Shown here in pieces: positions 39,402 through 48,418 of a stretch of DNA of 64,000 nucleotides. This DNA comes from Metabacillus sediminilitoris (lineage in GTDB: Bacteria > Bacillota > Bacilli > Bacillales > Bacillaceae): NCBI RefSeq assembly GCF_009720625.1, contig NZ_CP046266.1, positions 228,501 through 292,500 on the forward strand, given 5' to 3'. Numbering within the stretch: the first letter of the stretch is position 1; the number at the start of each line of letters is the position of its first letter. The position numbers and the translations under genes are program-made. The notes under the pieces are model-generated. The model was given only the letters and a program-made list of their open reading frames with translations, had not been told where the DNA came from and did not search any database.

Positions 39402-39797
39402 ATGTATTATAACTATCCATATAGTCATGAAGCTTATTTGTATTCAACTCCATTCCAAGCTGAGAATTATTACCATGCAATCCCTGATGAAAGACAATTT
39501 GGTGGGTTTCCACCTCCGTTTGCACCACCTGGTCAAGGTTCAACTGCAGGACCACCAACTTCACCACCGCCATCATTTGTTCCTCAACAACAAGTAGAAG
39601 CATATGCAGTTGACCCAGGAGGTATTAGAGGATGTTTATTTAGATACACGTATGTGTGGCTGAGAGGTTTTGAATCATTTTGGTTTTATCCAACATTTGT
39701 AGGTAGAGACTCTGTCGCAGGGTATCGTTGGACTGGATTTAGATGGGTTTATTTCGGAATAGACTTACGACAAATTCAATCGTTTACTTGCTATTAA
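39402..39797 (+). CDS. Hypothetical Pro-rich small protein with conserved aromatic C-terminus
   Basis: 131 residues, ATG preceded by AAAGGAG. The N-terminal half is Tyr/Pro-rich low complexity (PPPFAPPGQGSTAGPPTSPP). The C-terminal 60 residues are compact and aromatic: RGCLFRYTYVWLRGFESFWF, GYRWTGFRWVYFGIDL, ending SFTCY, with two Cys that could bridge. No signal peptide. I remember similar C-termini in small Bacillus proteins of unknown role, perhaps spore-surface related, which is a guess. Confidence 0.75.
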   Translation: MYYNYPYSHEAYLYSTPFQAENYYHAIPDERQFGGFPPPFAPPGQGSTAGPPTSPPPSFVPQQQVEAYAVDPGGIRGCLFRYTYVWLRGFESFWFYPTFVGRDSVAGYRWTGFRWVYFGIDLRQIQSFTCY

Positions 39798-39853
39798 TAA
39801 GAAAAAGGTTTGTGTATCTAATAATCAGTGAACACTGAAATGTCATAAATGTT

Positions 39854-39899
39854 AAAAGGTATAATTGCTTAAAAAAAGTGATTTATACCTTTTCTTTTG
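39854..39899 (+). terminator. Terminator of the 131-residue gene
   Basis: AAAAGGTATAA (39854-39864) pairs with TTATACCTTTT (39883-39893), followed by CTTTTG. Confidence 0.8.
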
Positions 39900-40036
39900 T
39901 TCATAAAAAAGATGTTTATTTAAAATTTTATCTAGAAGAATAACTGCAAAATAATTAGTAAAGTTAATAACATTTAATGTGTTATAAAAGGGTAGGAAAA
40001 CACCTACCCAATGATCTTAAAAAACGCTCATACTAT

Positions 40037-40190
40037 TTTGAAATATTTTAAGTGAAAGAATATATACCTATAATATTAAATGATTCTTTAAATCTATTTT
40101 CCTCTATTATATATCATGATGAATAGGCCGCATGATGTAAGGCATTTAAGCCAAAACATCCATGAAATAGTTAACTCTATTCTAATAACT
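40037..40190 (+). repeat. Dispersed degenerate repeat, copy 2
   Basis: From TTTTGAAATATTTTAAGTG to TAGGCCGCATGATGTAAGGC and on to TAACTCTATT. It aligns with 29484-29594 on its left part and with 35690-35757 on its right part. Fills most of the 39900-40233 gap. Confidence 0.6.
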
Positions 40191-40233
40191 AACAAGGAAC
40201 GAATATCTGAATGAGTGAAGTACTACATACATC

Positions 40234-41148
40234 TTAAAATTTATTTTTGTATTCTTTTTGTATATTTTTAGGAGAAAGATTGTATTCCTTTTTGAAGAGT
40301 CTGTAAAAACTCGAATAATCAGGAAACCCGCATTGTAAGGCAATATTCTCTATGGACATCTGATTTTGTTTAATCATCGTTACAGCAAAAGCTAGACGTT
40401 TTAATGATACGTAACGGTAAAAGGGCAGATCCATGTTCTTTTTAAAATAATGAGAAAAATAATATTTATTTAAATGGAAATAACTGGATACTTTGTCTAA
40501 ACTTAAATCCGGATCTGTCAAATGTGATTCAATGTATTCTAGTATAGATACTAGCCTTGGGTCCAGTTCATCTTTGTTATTAAGATTTGGCATACTGCTT
40601 GCAGGATTGAAGATGATTTGAAGCACTTGAAATAATAGGTAATGCAATGTAAATGAAAAGTTTTCTCCGCTATTTGTTCTATTCGTTATTTCAGAAAGGA
40701 AAGAAATGATATTCTGAAAGTTTTTTGCATTCAAATTTAACACATAAGAGCCTTGTGTCTTTTGATAAATAATATTCTCTTTCAAAGATGGTGAACTAGA
40801 TTCAAAGTCTGACATTAAATGCGGACTAACAGTTAAAACTATGCGCTCATAGTTATCGAAATCCTTTACAGTAGCCTTATGAACAGCATAAGGAGGAATC
40901 ACTACAACATCTCCTCTCCTTAAGGCATATGTCTTTCCTTCACAAAAAAATTCACAATCCCCGCCTAAAAATACAAGAACCTCCATAACATCGTGACTGT
41001 GTAAACGGAATAATGGATCTGTTTGGTAAAATCTCTCTGCAGATTGGTTATGTTTCTTAAGCCATTCATAGGATTCATTATTTTTGATAAAGGAATAAAT
41101 TTCAAAGTCTTGATTTTTTGCTGGAATAAAAACAGACTGATTCATCAT
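40234..41148 (-). CDS. AraC-family transcriptional regulator with cupin sensor domain
   Basis: 304 residues. The N-terminal half is a cupin-like sugar-sensing domain (HSHDVMEVLVFLGGDCEFFC, RRGDVVVIPPYAVHKA). The C-terminal AraC/XylS DNA-binding domain has two helix-turn-helix units (LSLDKVSSYFHLNKYYFSHYFKK and IENIALQCGFPDYSSFYRLFKKE). The ATG at 41148 is used because GAGAGAGG lies five bases before it. Divergent from the family 3 glycosidase, so it most likely activates that gene in response to a sugar. Confidence 0.9.
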   Translation of the reverse strand: MMNQSVFIPAKNQDFEIYSFIKNNESYEWLKKHNQSAERFYQTDPLFRLHSHDVMEVLVFLGGDCEFFCEGKTYALRRGDVVVIPPYAVHKATVKDFDNYERIVLTVSPHLMSDFESSSPSLKENIIYQKTQGSYVLNLNAKNFQNIISFLSEITNRTNSGENFSFTLHYLLFQVLQIIFNPASSMPNLNNKDELDPRLVSILEYIESHLTDPDLSLDKVSSYFHLNKYYFSHYFKKNMDLPFYRYVSLKRLAFAVTMIKQNQMSIENIALQCGFPDYSSFYRLFKKEYNLSPKNIQKEYKNKF

Positions 41149-41505
41149 GGTATCCTCTCTCATACAGCAAGATTTACAATCTTTATAGCAATAAGTGTCA
41201 TTTTTTTTTAACTTTTTGTTGCTATTATAACACTATGAATGAAAGCACTAACAAAAATTTTAAGAATGTATAGGGAATAATAGGGACATCTGAAAAACCA
41301 TTTTACCATTCAGATAGTGATAAATAATCAACCGCATGACTAATACCATATTGGCAATTTTCGTAGTATTCATTTGTTAGCAGAAGTTTATTAAACAAAG
41401 AGTGGGCACCCTATCATAAGATTTTTAATCATCTAACAGTAGAATAGCCAAAAGAATCATATAGATGCGATATATACAGATAAACGATATTTAGGAGGAA
41501 TAGTA

Positions 41506-43632
41506 GTGGAAGTTAATCATAACCAACCAGAATTAGAAGTTAGAGCTAAGAAAATCATTGAAGTGGATGGATTAAAATTTAAAGATTTAAATAATGATGG
41601 GAAGCTAGATCCTTACGAGGATTGGCGTTTGAGCCCTAAAGAACGTGCAGAGAACCTAGTTTCATTGATGAATATCGATGAAAAAATCGGTATGATGCTG
41701 ATTAATTCACGTAAAATGGGACTTGCTCAGGAAGATAAGGAAAAGACAAGTCATGATGGTGTATTAGACGAGGCAATTATCGAAAAAGGGGAAAATATCT
41801 TCGCACAATCAAAAGTATATGGAACAACACATACTATTGAGAAAAGACATTTAAGACACTTTATATTAAGAGACAACTTTAGTCCATCTGAAATCGCAGA
41901 GTGGATTAATAAAATGAATGAAATTGCTGAGGGAACACGCTTAGGTATTCCTTGCTTGGTTACATCGAATTCAAGAAATGAAAATGCAGAATCTATCTTT
42001 GGTATGAATGATGCAGGAGGAGTTTTCTCTACATGGCCTGGAACTTTAGGACTTGCAGCGGCAGCTAAAGGCGAGATTAAAAACGGTGGCGATGCATCAC
42101 TTATTAGCGAATTTGCTGAAATCGCTCGCAAAGAGTGGGATGCTACTGGTATTAGAAAAGGTTATATGTACATGGCGGATACTGTTACAGATCCGAGATG
42201 GCAACGTACGTATGGTACGTTTGGAGAAGATCCAGAATTTATTTCTGATGCTATTGGTCGTCTTATTGACGGATTCCAAGGTGAGGAATTAGGGAAGCAC
42301 AGTATTGCAATGACAACGAAGCACTTCCCAGGTGGAGGAGCAAGGGAGAATGGATTTGACCCTCACTATAAAGAAGGAAAGTGGAATCTTTACCCAACTC
42401 CAGGCAGCTTAGAAAAATATCACTTACCACCATTTAGAGCAGCGGTAGAGCATGGAACATCATCTATCATGCCATATTATTCGATCCCAAGCATCAAGAA
42501 GAGTGTGGTACAAGAGTTTGAAGGCGAAGACATTCCATTTGAAGAAGTAGGCTTCACATTCAACCACTATTTCATTAACCATATTCTAAGAGGCAAGCTT
42601 GGTTTTAAAGGCTATATTAATAGTGACAGTGGTATTGTAAATAATATGAGCTGGGGAGTAGAAGAATTAAGCGAGGCTGAACGTTTTGCGAAAGCAATTA
42701 ATGCTGGGACAGATATCGTTGCTGACACAAATGATATAGAAAATCTTAAAATCGCTGTTAGCAAAGGCTGGATTAGTGAAAAGCGTATTAATGAAGCGAA
42801 TGTACGACTCCTTACTGAAATGTTTACGTTAGGTATTTTTGATGATCGCACATATAATTCACCAGAAGAGGCTACAGTTGTAGTTAGCAACATAGCGAAT
42901 TGGGAAGCAGCTTATGAAGGACATAAAAAATCTGTAACGATCCTTAAAAATCAAAATGAGACGTTACCATTAACAGTTGAAAAGCTTAATAATAAAAAGA
43001 TTTATGTGGAAGTATTACACAAGGAAGTAGAACGAGCAACAAAATACACTGAGCAAGCAAGAAAAGAATGTCAAGAGCTCGGCCTATTTACGATGATAGA
43101 TAACTATGAAGAAGCTGACGTAGCGATCATTTTCTTGCATCCAAAATCAGGCTCTTACTTCAACGCGACACCTGGACTATTAGAGCTTGAGATTTGTGAG
43201 GATAAAGTAGTATCAGCTTTAGATGGCTCATTGTATCAGGAAACGACTATAACTGGTATGGATCATTTAAAAGAAGTGACAAACAGCCTTCATAGCCGTG
43301 GTGGAAAAGTTGTTATGAGTGTTAATGTAACATTGCCATGGATACTTGGAAATATTGAACCAATGGCAGATGCATTAATCGCTGGATATGATACCTTCTA
43401 TAATGCACAGCTTGAAGTTATCGCAGGTAATAGTAATCCAGTAGGTGTTTTACCATTGACATTACCAGCAAGTGAGGATGTAATCGCGGTTCGTCAGAAT
43501 GGCGAATCTGTGTCAAGAAATGATGTACCTGGCTATGATAAGGACAAATATATGCCTGCAGGACAATCATATGCATATAAGGATAGCGATGGTAATATCT
43601 ATAAACTCGGTCATGGACTAACATATGCATAA
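41506..43632 (+). CDS. Glycoside hydrolase family 3 protein (beta-glucosidase type)
   Basis: 708 residues, GTG start six bases after AGGAGGA. An EF-hand-like calcium loop (DLNNDGKLDPYEDW, about residues 26-39) precedes the GH3 barrel. Substrate-binding TTKHFPGGG is present, and the nucleophile region is GYINSDSGI with Asp 374. The C-terminal sandwich domain follows (GNSNPVGVLPLTLPAS). There is no signal peptide, so it acts on imported sugars or small glycosides. The specific substrate is not readable. The 357-base gap to the AraC gene carries the divergent promoters; I see no clear operator. Confidence 0.88.
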   Translation: MEVNHNQPELEVRAKKIIEVDGLKFKDLNNDGKLDPYEDWRLSPKERAENLVSLMNIDEKIGMMLINSRKMGLAQEDKEKTSHDGVLDEAIIEKGENIFAQSKVYGTTHTIEKRHLRHFILRDNFSPSEIAEWINKMNEIAEGTRLGIPCLVTSNSRNENAESIFGMNDAGGVFSTWPGTLGLAAAAKGEIKNGGDASLISEFAEIARKEWDATGIRKGYMYMADTVTDPRWQRTYGTFGEDPEFISDAIGRLIDGFQGEELGKHSIAMTTKHFPGGGARENGFDPHYKEGKWNLYPTPGSLEKYHLPPFRAAVEHGTSSIMPYYSIPSIKKSVVQEFEGEDIPFEEVGFTFNHYFINHILRGKLGFKGYINSDSGIVNNMSWGVEELSEAERFAKAINAGTDIVADTNDIENLKIAVSKGWISEKRINEANVRLLTEMFTLGIFDDRTYNSPEEATVVVSNIANWEAAYEGHKKSVTILKNQNETLPLTVEKLNNKKIYVEVLHKEVERATKYTEQARKECQELGLFTMIDNYEEADVAIIFLHPKSGSYFNATPGLLELEICEDKVVSALDGSLYQETTITGMDHLKEVTNSLHSRGGKVVMSVNVTLPWILGNIEPMADALIAGYDTFYNAQLEVIAGNSNPVGVLPLTLPASEDVIAVRQNGESVSRNDVPGYDKDKYMPAGQSYAYKDSDGNIYKLGHGLTYA

Positions 43633-43673
43633 TAAGTGTTTATTTTAATGATAATATGTGTTTAAAAATGAGA

Positions 43674-43716
43674 AAAGGTCTTTCATTGCTCAGTGAACAG
43701 ATGAAAGGCCTTTTTT
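43674..43716 (+). terminator. Terminator of the GH3 gene
   Basis: AAAGGTCTTTCAT (43675-43687) pairs with ATGAAAGGCCTTT (43701-43713), followed by TTT. A second hairpin with T-run lies at 43761-43788 (AGAAGCAG/CTGCTTCT), in a gap with no gene up to 43985. Confidence 0.85.
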
Positions 43717-43985
43717 AATGTTGATTGTCAGAAGAGTATTTACTAAAGAAATGATTTGGAAGAAGCAGGGATATCTCTGCTTCTTTTTATGTTAACGTTT
43801 GGTGCCATTGTTCCTTATATGGAATGCGGTTTGGAAAACCTAACATGTCTCCTTATCTATAAACAGGCAATAAAAGTTTGAATTTCATACTATTTTCCGT
43901 TTGAAATAGGCCTTTCGAACTGGGTGTTTTTTCAGCAAATCATATATTCTTAGAGTAAAAAAACGAGAAGAAATGAGGAGCTATT

Positions 43986-46331
43986 ATGCTTAAAAGAATT
44001 GGCTCATTGATTATTACATTATTACTATTTTCCTCAGCAATTATTCCATCTTTCACACATGCATATGAAAATACGCCATATCAACCTCCTCTAACAATAA
44101 GAGGAACAACGGTAACATATGGTGTAAATAGTGGGAAGGGCAGATTGGATCTACAATGGACAACAATGCACAAAGCTACACATTATTCATTGTTATTATG
44201 GAATGGGAAGCAATATGATGAAATTCCTGTCGGGTTACAAACGTCTTGGACATCACAAGGTAAAGGAATATTTCCGACAGAGGAAGAGATAACTAGTAAT
44301 CAAAGTCATTTTCATATCGATGGAAACGGAGAAGAATTAGCAGATGATCCGAGAGCACTTTACATGGCCAACGAAGCTGTAGAATCTAGTCGAGCATATC
44401 GATTTAAAGTAAGAGCGTATTATCCCGATTCTACATTCGAGGATTCTCCTGAAACAATCATGACGCTGCAAGATGTAACTGCGCCAAGCGCTCCTGAACA
44501 AGTGAGAATAGAGGGAAACAAAGTGAAGTGGACATCTTCACAAGATAATACAACAACAGATTTAACCTACCAAATAAAGTTTAAAAATTTATCTGGCTCA
44601 TGGATTGATTACTATTCTACAAAGGAAACAGAAATTGAGATACCTGATCTGTTTAACAGGACCACATCTGGTTTTACCTTTGAAATAATCGCGAAGGATC
44701 AAGAGGGAAATTATTCAAAGACATGGAGCAGCTTTTTCCTTCCAGCTACAACCTTTTTAGGTTATTCGATCCCTAATCAATATATAATTGGAAATCAAGC
44801 CAACTGGAATTTTCAAGTAAAGAATAATGAGTCAGTTGCTTGGACTAATGATTCTAATATTGAAATACAATTTTATGATGAACCTGAATTAGAAGGTGTA
44901 CGTCTGCAGTTAAATAATCAGGAAGTTATCCAACCAGGACAAACTAAAACGTTCTCTCACAAACTGTCATTTTTTTCAGAAGGAAATCATACATTTTCAT
45001 TTGACTTAGAACGTAATGGTCAAAGAATGTATGTCGGCTCAACAGTAAACGTCATATCGAGCTATCCAGTTTTGCCGACATCTGATTTTGTATTAAACCA
45101 AGGAAACATTTTTACTAATTCAAGATATGTAACCTTGCAGCCTCAATCATATTCTCTAAATGGTGTTTCCTTATATATTCGCGAACCAGGAAATGAGTGG
45201 ATGGAATTGCCTTCTTCACAGTTTCTATTGACTGAAGGAGATGGAGAAAAATCAATTGAGGCAAAATGGGTGGCAAGTTGGGGTGCTGAATCTGCTGTTA
45301 CTAGAAAGGTTTTGACATTAGATCAGACACCACCTGTTTTAAAGATAACTCGTCTACCGTCTGTTGTGAAAAATTCTGTTGCAATAAGTGGTCATGTTAG
45401 TGACAATCATATTTCACAAGTTACAGTAACGGCAAATGGGCTAGTTCTTTACTCAGGTAACATCCCTGGAGATTTCATAACGAACTGGGATACGTCTAAG
45501 CTTCCAAGTGGGAACTATCCAATATCTGTCATTACAAAGGATTTGGCAGGTAATTTATCGACATACGAATCAAAAATTACTGTTGATCATACGCCACCAG
45601 TAAAACCAACAACAGATAGTGTAACTGATAAAAGTACAGTGATTACGGGGAAAGCTGAACCATTATCAACGATAACAATTAAAAGAAGTACTACATCTCT
45701 AGTAACTGGTACGGCAGGAGTAGATGGGAAGTTCTCATTGAAAATACCTGTACAAAAGGCAGGAACGCTCTTAACAGTTTACTCAACAGATCTTGTAGGA
45801 AATCAAAATTCTTTAGATGTAATTGTAAAGGATGTTACAGCTCCTACTAGTCCAGTTGTAGATGCTATTTCAAATTTGGCTGTAACCGTCACTGGAAAAG
45901 CAGAAGCAAATGCCTCTATTATCATTAGTAATGGAACAAAAACGGTAGGATCAGGAAAAGCGGCTAGCGACGGTAAATTCAAGGTTACCATTCCAAAACA
46001 AACACAAGGTACAAAATTAACGATTATTGCTAAAGATTCGGCAGGAAATAGTAGTAAAGCAATCTCGTTAACTGTTATTGATAAAATTGCACCGAGTAAA
46101 CCGATTCTGAACAGTATAACTTACAAGCAAAGCAGCTTAACAGGAAAGGCAGAAACGTTTGCGACAATTTCTGTTTACCGTGGAAAAACGTTTTTAAAGT
46201 CTGCGAATGTTACCTCAAAAGGTACATTTTCTGTAAGTATAGGGAAACAAAAGAGAGGGACGGTCTTAACCGTTTATGCGAAGGATGCTTCCGGCAACAT
46301 AAGCAGTGCTGCTTCAATAAAAGTGAAATAA
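43986..46331 (+). CDS. Secreted multidomain protein with three C-terminal Ig-like repeats
   Basis: 781 residues with a signal peptide (cleavage after FTHA, about residue 26). N-terminal fibronectin-III-like modules (up to about residue 260), a central beta-rich region, then three tandem bacterial Ig-like (Big_6 type) repeats of about 82 residues starting near 534, 615 and 699, each with a P-x-P entry, a TGKAE core and a final KDxAGN turn. No LPxTG anchor, SLH domain or catalytic motif is visible. It is probably a wall-associated or extracellular adhesive protein; that role is inferred from domains only. Confidence 0.82.
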   Translation: MLKRIGSLIITLLLFSSAIIPSFTHAYENTPYQPPLTIRGTTVTYGVNSGKGRLDLQWTTMHKATHYSLLLWNGKQYDEIPVGLQTSWTSQGKGIFPTEEEITSNQSHFHIDGNGEELADDPRALYMANEAVESSRAYRFKVRAYYPDSTFEDSPETIMTLQDVTAPSAPEQVRIEGNKVKWTSSQDNTTTDLTYQIKFKNLSGSWIDYYSTKETEIEIPDLFNRTTSGFTFEIIAKDQEGNYSKTWSSFFLPATTFLGYSIPNQYIIGNQANWNFQVKNNESVAWTNDSNIEIQFYDEPELEGVRLQLNNQEVIQPGQTKTFSHKLSFFSEGNHTFSFDLERNGQRMYVGSTVNVISSYPVLPTSDFVLNQGNIFTNSRYVTLQPQSYSLNGVSLYIREPGNEWMELPSSQFLLTEGDGEKSIEAKWVASWGAESAVTRKVLTLDQTPPVLKITRLPSVVKNSVAISGHVSDNHISQVTVTANGLVLYSGNIPGDFITNWDTSKLPSGNYPISVITKDLAGNLSTYESKITVDHTPPVKPTTDSVTDKSTVITGKAEPLSTITIKRSTTSLVTGTAGVDGKFSLKIPVQKAGTLLTVYSTDLVGNQNSLDVIVKDVTAPTSPVVDAISNLAVTVTGKAEANASIIISNGTKTVGSGKAASDGKFKVTIPKQTQGTKLTIIAKDSAGNSSKAISLTVIDKIAPSKPILNSITYKQSSLTGKAETFATISVYRGKTFLKSANVTSKGTFSVSIGKQKRGTVLTVYAKDASGNISSAASIKVK

Positions 46332-46391
46332 TTTTGATGGAAAATGAAAAGAAGAAATAAGTGATAGCTGCTAAAATCTTTTCAATATAAA

Positions 46392-46440
46392 AAAGAGGGC
46401 TTCCCAAAAGCTATGTAAACCTTTTGGGAAGCCTCTTTTA
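46392..46440. terminator. Bidirectional terminator
   Basis: AAAGAGGGCTTCCCAAAAG (46392-46410) pairs with CTTTTGGGAAGCCTCTTTT (46421-46439), flanked by A- and T-runs. It separates two convergent genes. Confidence 0.9.
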
Positions 46441-46464
46441 CTATTATTAGTAATTGTTATACCA

Positions 46465-46842
46465 TTATGTGCAAACAGCAACTAATATTTTCTGAATATC
46501 GTAAATGCTTTTATCCTTCTTAAATTGTTTTGCGATTGCTGGGGTTTGAGCTCCGGAAATCCAAATTTTTAATTCAGCATCTAAATCAAAGTGTCCGGCT
46601 GTTTCTATACTAAAGTGGGAAATACTTTTGAAAGGAATGGAATGATATTCAATCTTTTTACCAGTAAGACCTTGCTTATCGACTAGTAATAGGCGCTTAT
46701 CCGTAAAAACAATTAAATCCCTAATTAGTTTAAAAGCAACATCTACTTCTTCACCAGCTGCTAATATTTGTTGCAGTTCACTTGCTACAGCTTCTTTGTC
46801 AACGGTAGAGGCATTTCCTAAAAGACTACTCAATAATCCCAT
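46465..46842 (-). CDS. Bacterial PH-domain protein
   Basis: 125-residue protein of the bacterial pleckstrin-homology family (bPH_1 type): EEVDVAFKLIRDLIVFTDKRLLLVDKQ, then SIPFKSISHFSIE and AELKIWISG are the family motifs. Similar to B. subtilis YozO in size. Function unknown. There are three consecutive ATG codons; AGGAGGA is best spaced for the third (46842). Confidence 0.82.
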   Translation of the reverse strand: MGLLSSLLGNASTVDKEAVASELQQILAAGEEVDVAFKLIRDLIVFTDKRLLLVDKQGLTGKKIEYHSIPFKSISHFSIETAGHFDLDAELKIWISGAQTPAIAKQFKKDKSIYDIQKILVAVCT

Positions 46843-47008
46843 CATCATTCCTCCTAAATTAATTATTTATGAATTATTGGGCAAATACCCAGTAATGCAA
46901 TTACAAAAAGCGTAGTAGCTACCCGGAGGTCGATACCAAGTATTTCCACCTAGAGTTAAATATATCATCCTTTTGTTATGATTTAAACGTATTATTTAAA
47001 ACATGCGG

Positions 47009-48028
47009 TTATATGCGATGACATGTTTGCCGTTTAATTAATGTGTGAGGCACAATGACTTGTTTTACCTCTTGATCGGGGCTATCAAGTTGATCCAATA
47101 GACATTCAGCCGCATAATAACCGAGTTTGAAAATATCGATATCAACTGAAGTTAATGGAGGTCTTGTGAATTCACTCAGCATCAAATTATTAAAACTGAT
47201 GAGTGAAATATCTTCAGGGATTGAAAGCCCCATTTTATCGATCATGCCCATAATGCTAAAGGATAATAAATCATCCTTTACAATAAGTGCTGTCGGGGGG
47301 GCTGGCAATGTCATAAGCTTCTTAAATCCTGCCATTCCGCCATCATTTAGGAATTCTTCTTGAACGACATACTCATCTTGATAAGGAATATTTGCATCTT
47401 CTAATGCCTTCTTATACCCGAGTACACGGTCAATGGTCACAACTAGATCTAAACTTCCACAAATAAAGGCAATCTGTTTATGGCCAAGCTTAATGAGATA
47501 TTCAGTCACGTCTTTGCCAGCTCTAAAATTATCATTATCGACATGAGAAATGTGCTCAGAATGCTGATATGGCTTACCGATCACTGAGAAAGGAAATTTC
47601 TTCTCCTGCAGCAAGGTCATAATTTTATCATCTATACGTGAATAAAGAAGGAGGACACCATCAACCCGACCTCCATGAATCATTCGTTCAACACCATCAT
47701 AGATTTCCTGCTCATTTTGTCCGGTTGACATATAAATGGCAAATTCTCTTTCATGTGCCATTGTACTAATACCTCTTATAACTTCTGGAAAGAAGGGGTT
47801 TTGAAAGACCTTATCAACTGAACTTGGCATCACAAGACCTATTGCTTTCGTACTTTTAATAGCGAGGCTTCTGGCGTTAAAATTTGGATGGTATCCCAGC
47901 GTTTCCATTGCTTCTCTTACGCGCTTTTTGGTCTGTTCGCTAATACGAGGGTTGTTTGCAATGACCCTCGAAACGGTTGATGGGGCTACATTTGCAAGCT
48001 TCGCGACATCTTTAATTGTTACTGCCAT
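47009..48028 (-). CDS. malR: LacI-family repressor, MalR type
   Basis: 339 residues: an N-terminal LacI helix-turn-helix (TIKDVAKLANVAPSTVSRVI, the ANVAPSTVSR recognition region), hinge YHPNFNARSLA and a periplasmic-binding-like sugar domain. It is divergent from the alpha-glucosidase/PTS genes, whose upstream regions hold palindromes of the right type, so it very probably represses them and is relieved by maltose or a related sugar. Named malR by analogy; B. subtilis MalR is unrelated (RpiR-type). Confidence 0.82.
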   Translation of the reverse strand: MAVTIKDVAKLANVAPSTVSRVIANNPRISEQTKKRVREAMETLGYHPNFNARSLAIKSTKAIGLVMPSSVDKVFQNPFFPEVIRGISTMAHEREFAIYMSTGQNEQEIYDGVERMIHGGRVDGVLLLYSRIDDKIMTLLQEKKFPFSVIGKPYQHSEHISHVDNDNFRAGKDVTEYLIKLGHKQIAFICGSLDLVVTIDRVLGYKKALEDANIPYQDEYVVQEEFLNDGGMAGFKKLMTLPAPPTALIVKDDLLSFSIMGMIDKMGLSIPEDISLISFNNLMLSEFTRPPLTSVDIDIFKLGYYAAECLLDQLDSPDQEVKQVIVPHTLIKRQTCHRI

Positions 48029-48351
48029 AAAAATTCACTCCAAATCTCCTAGTTAACGTACTGCATCTATAAAAATTTATGAAAGATATGTATTTGTAAG
48101 ATTCTTTTGTTCATTTTAGGATTGTGGAAATTATCGCTAATTATAATAACGATAATCTGTCCGGGTTCATAGCCTTAAATCCTATCTTATCATTAACCAT
48201 CTTGAAGTTCCTATATAATCATACACTACTAAAAAAGAGATCTTTACAGTTAAATATTTGAATATGTGCAATGATAAGCGTGAGCACACTTTGACCAAGA
48301 TAAAATAGATGTTATTTCAAAAGGAGTTTTTAAAATGTACCAAAAAAACTT

Positions 48352-48371
48352 TTGCGCAAACGATTGCGCAA
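48352..48371 (+). promoter_or_regulatory. Probable LacI/MalR operator before the alpha-glucosidase gene
   Basis: TTGCGCAA-ACGA-TTGCGCAA, two identical 8-bp palindromes 4 bases apart, 48 bases before the malL start. The central GCAAACGATTGC is a LacI-family core. The rest of the 390-base malR-malL gap is AT-rich, with no other clear element. Confidence 0.75.
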
Positions 48372-48418
48372 ATAAAATGGATATGTTAATCTCTTAATTA
48401 AGTAAGAGAGGGGGCTTC

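Noticed and set aside
48268..48285. CcpA (cre)-like sequence GATAAGCGTGAGCA before malL
   Set aside because: Lacks the TG start and has a mismatch on the right half; too weak to list.
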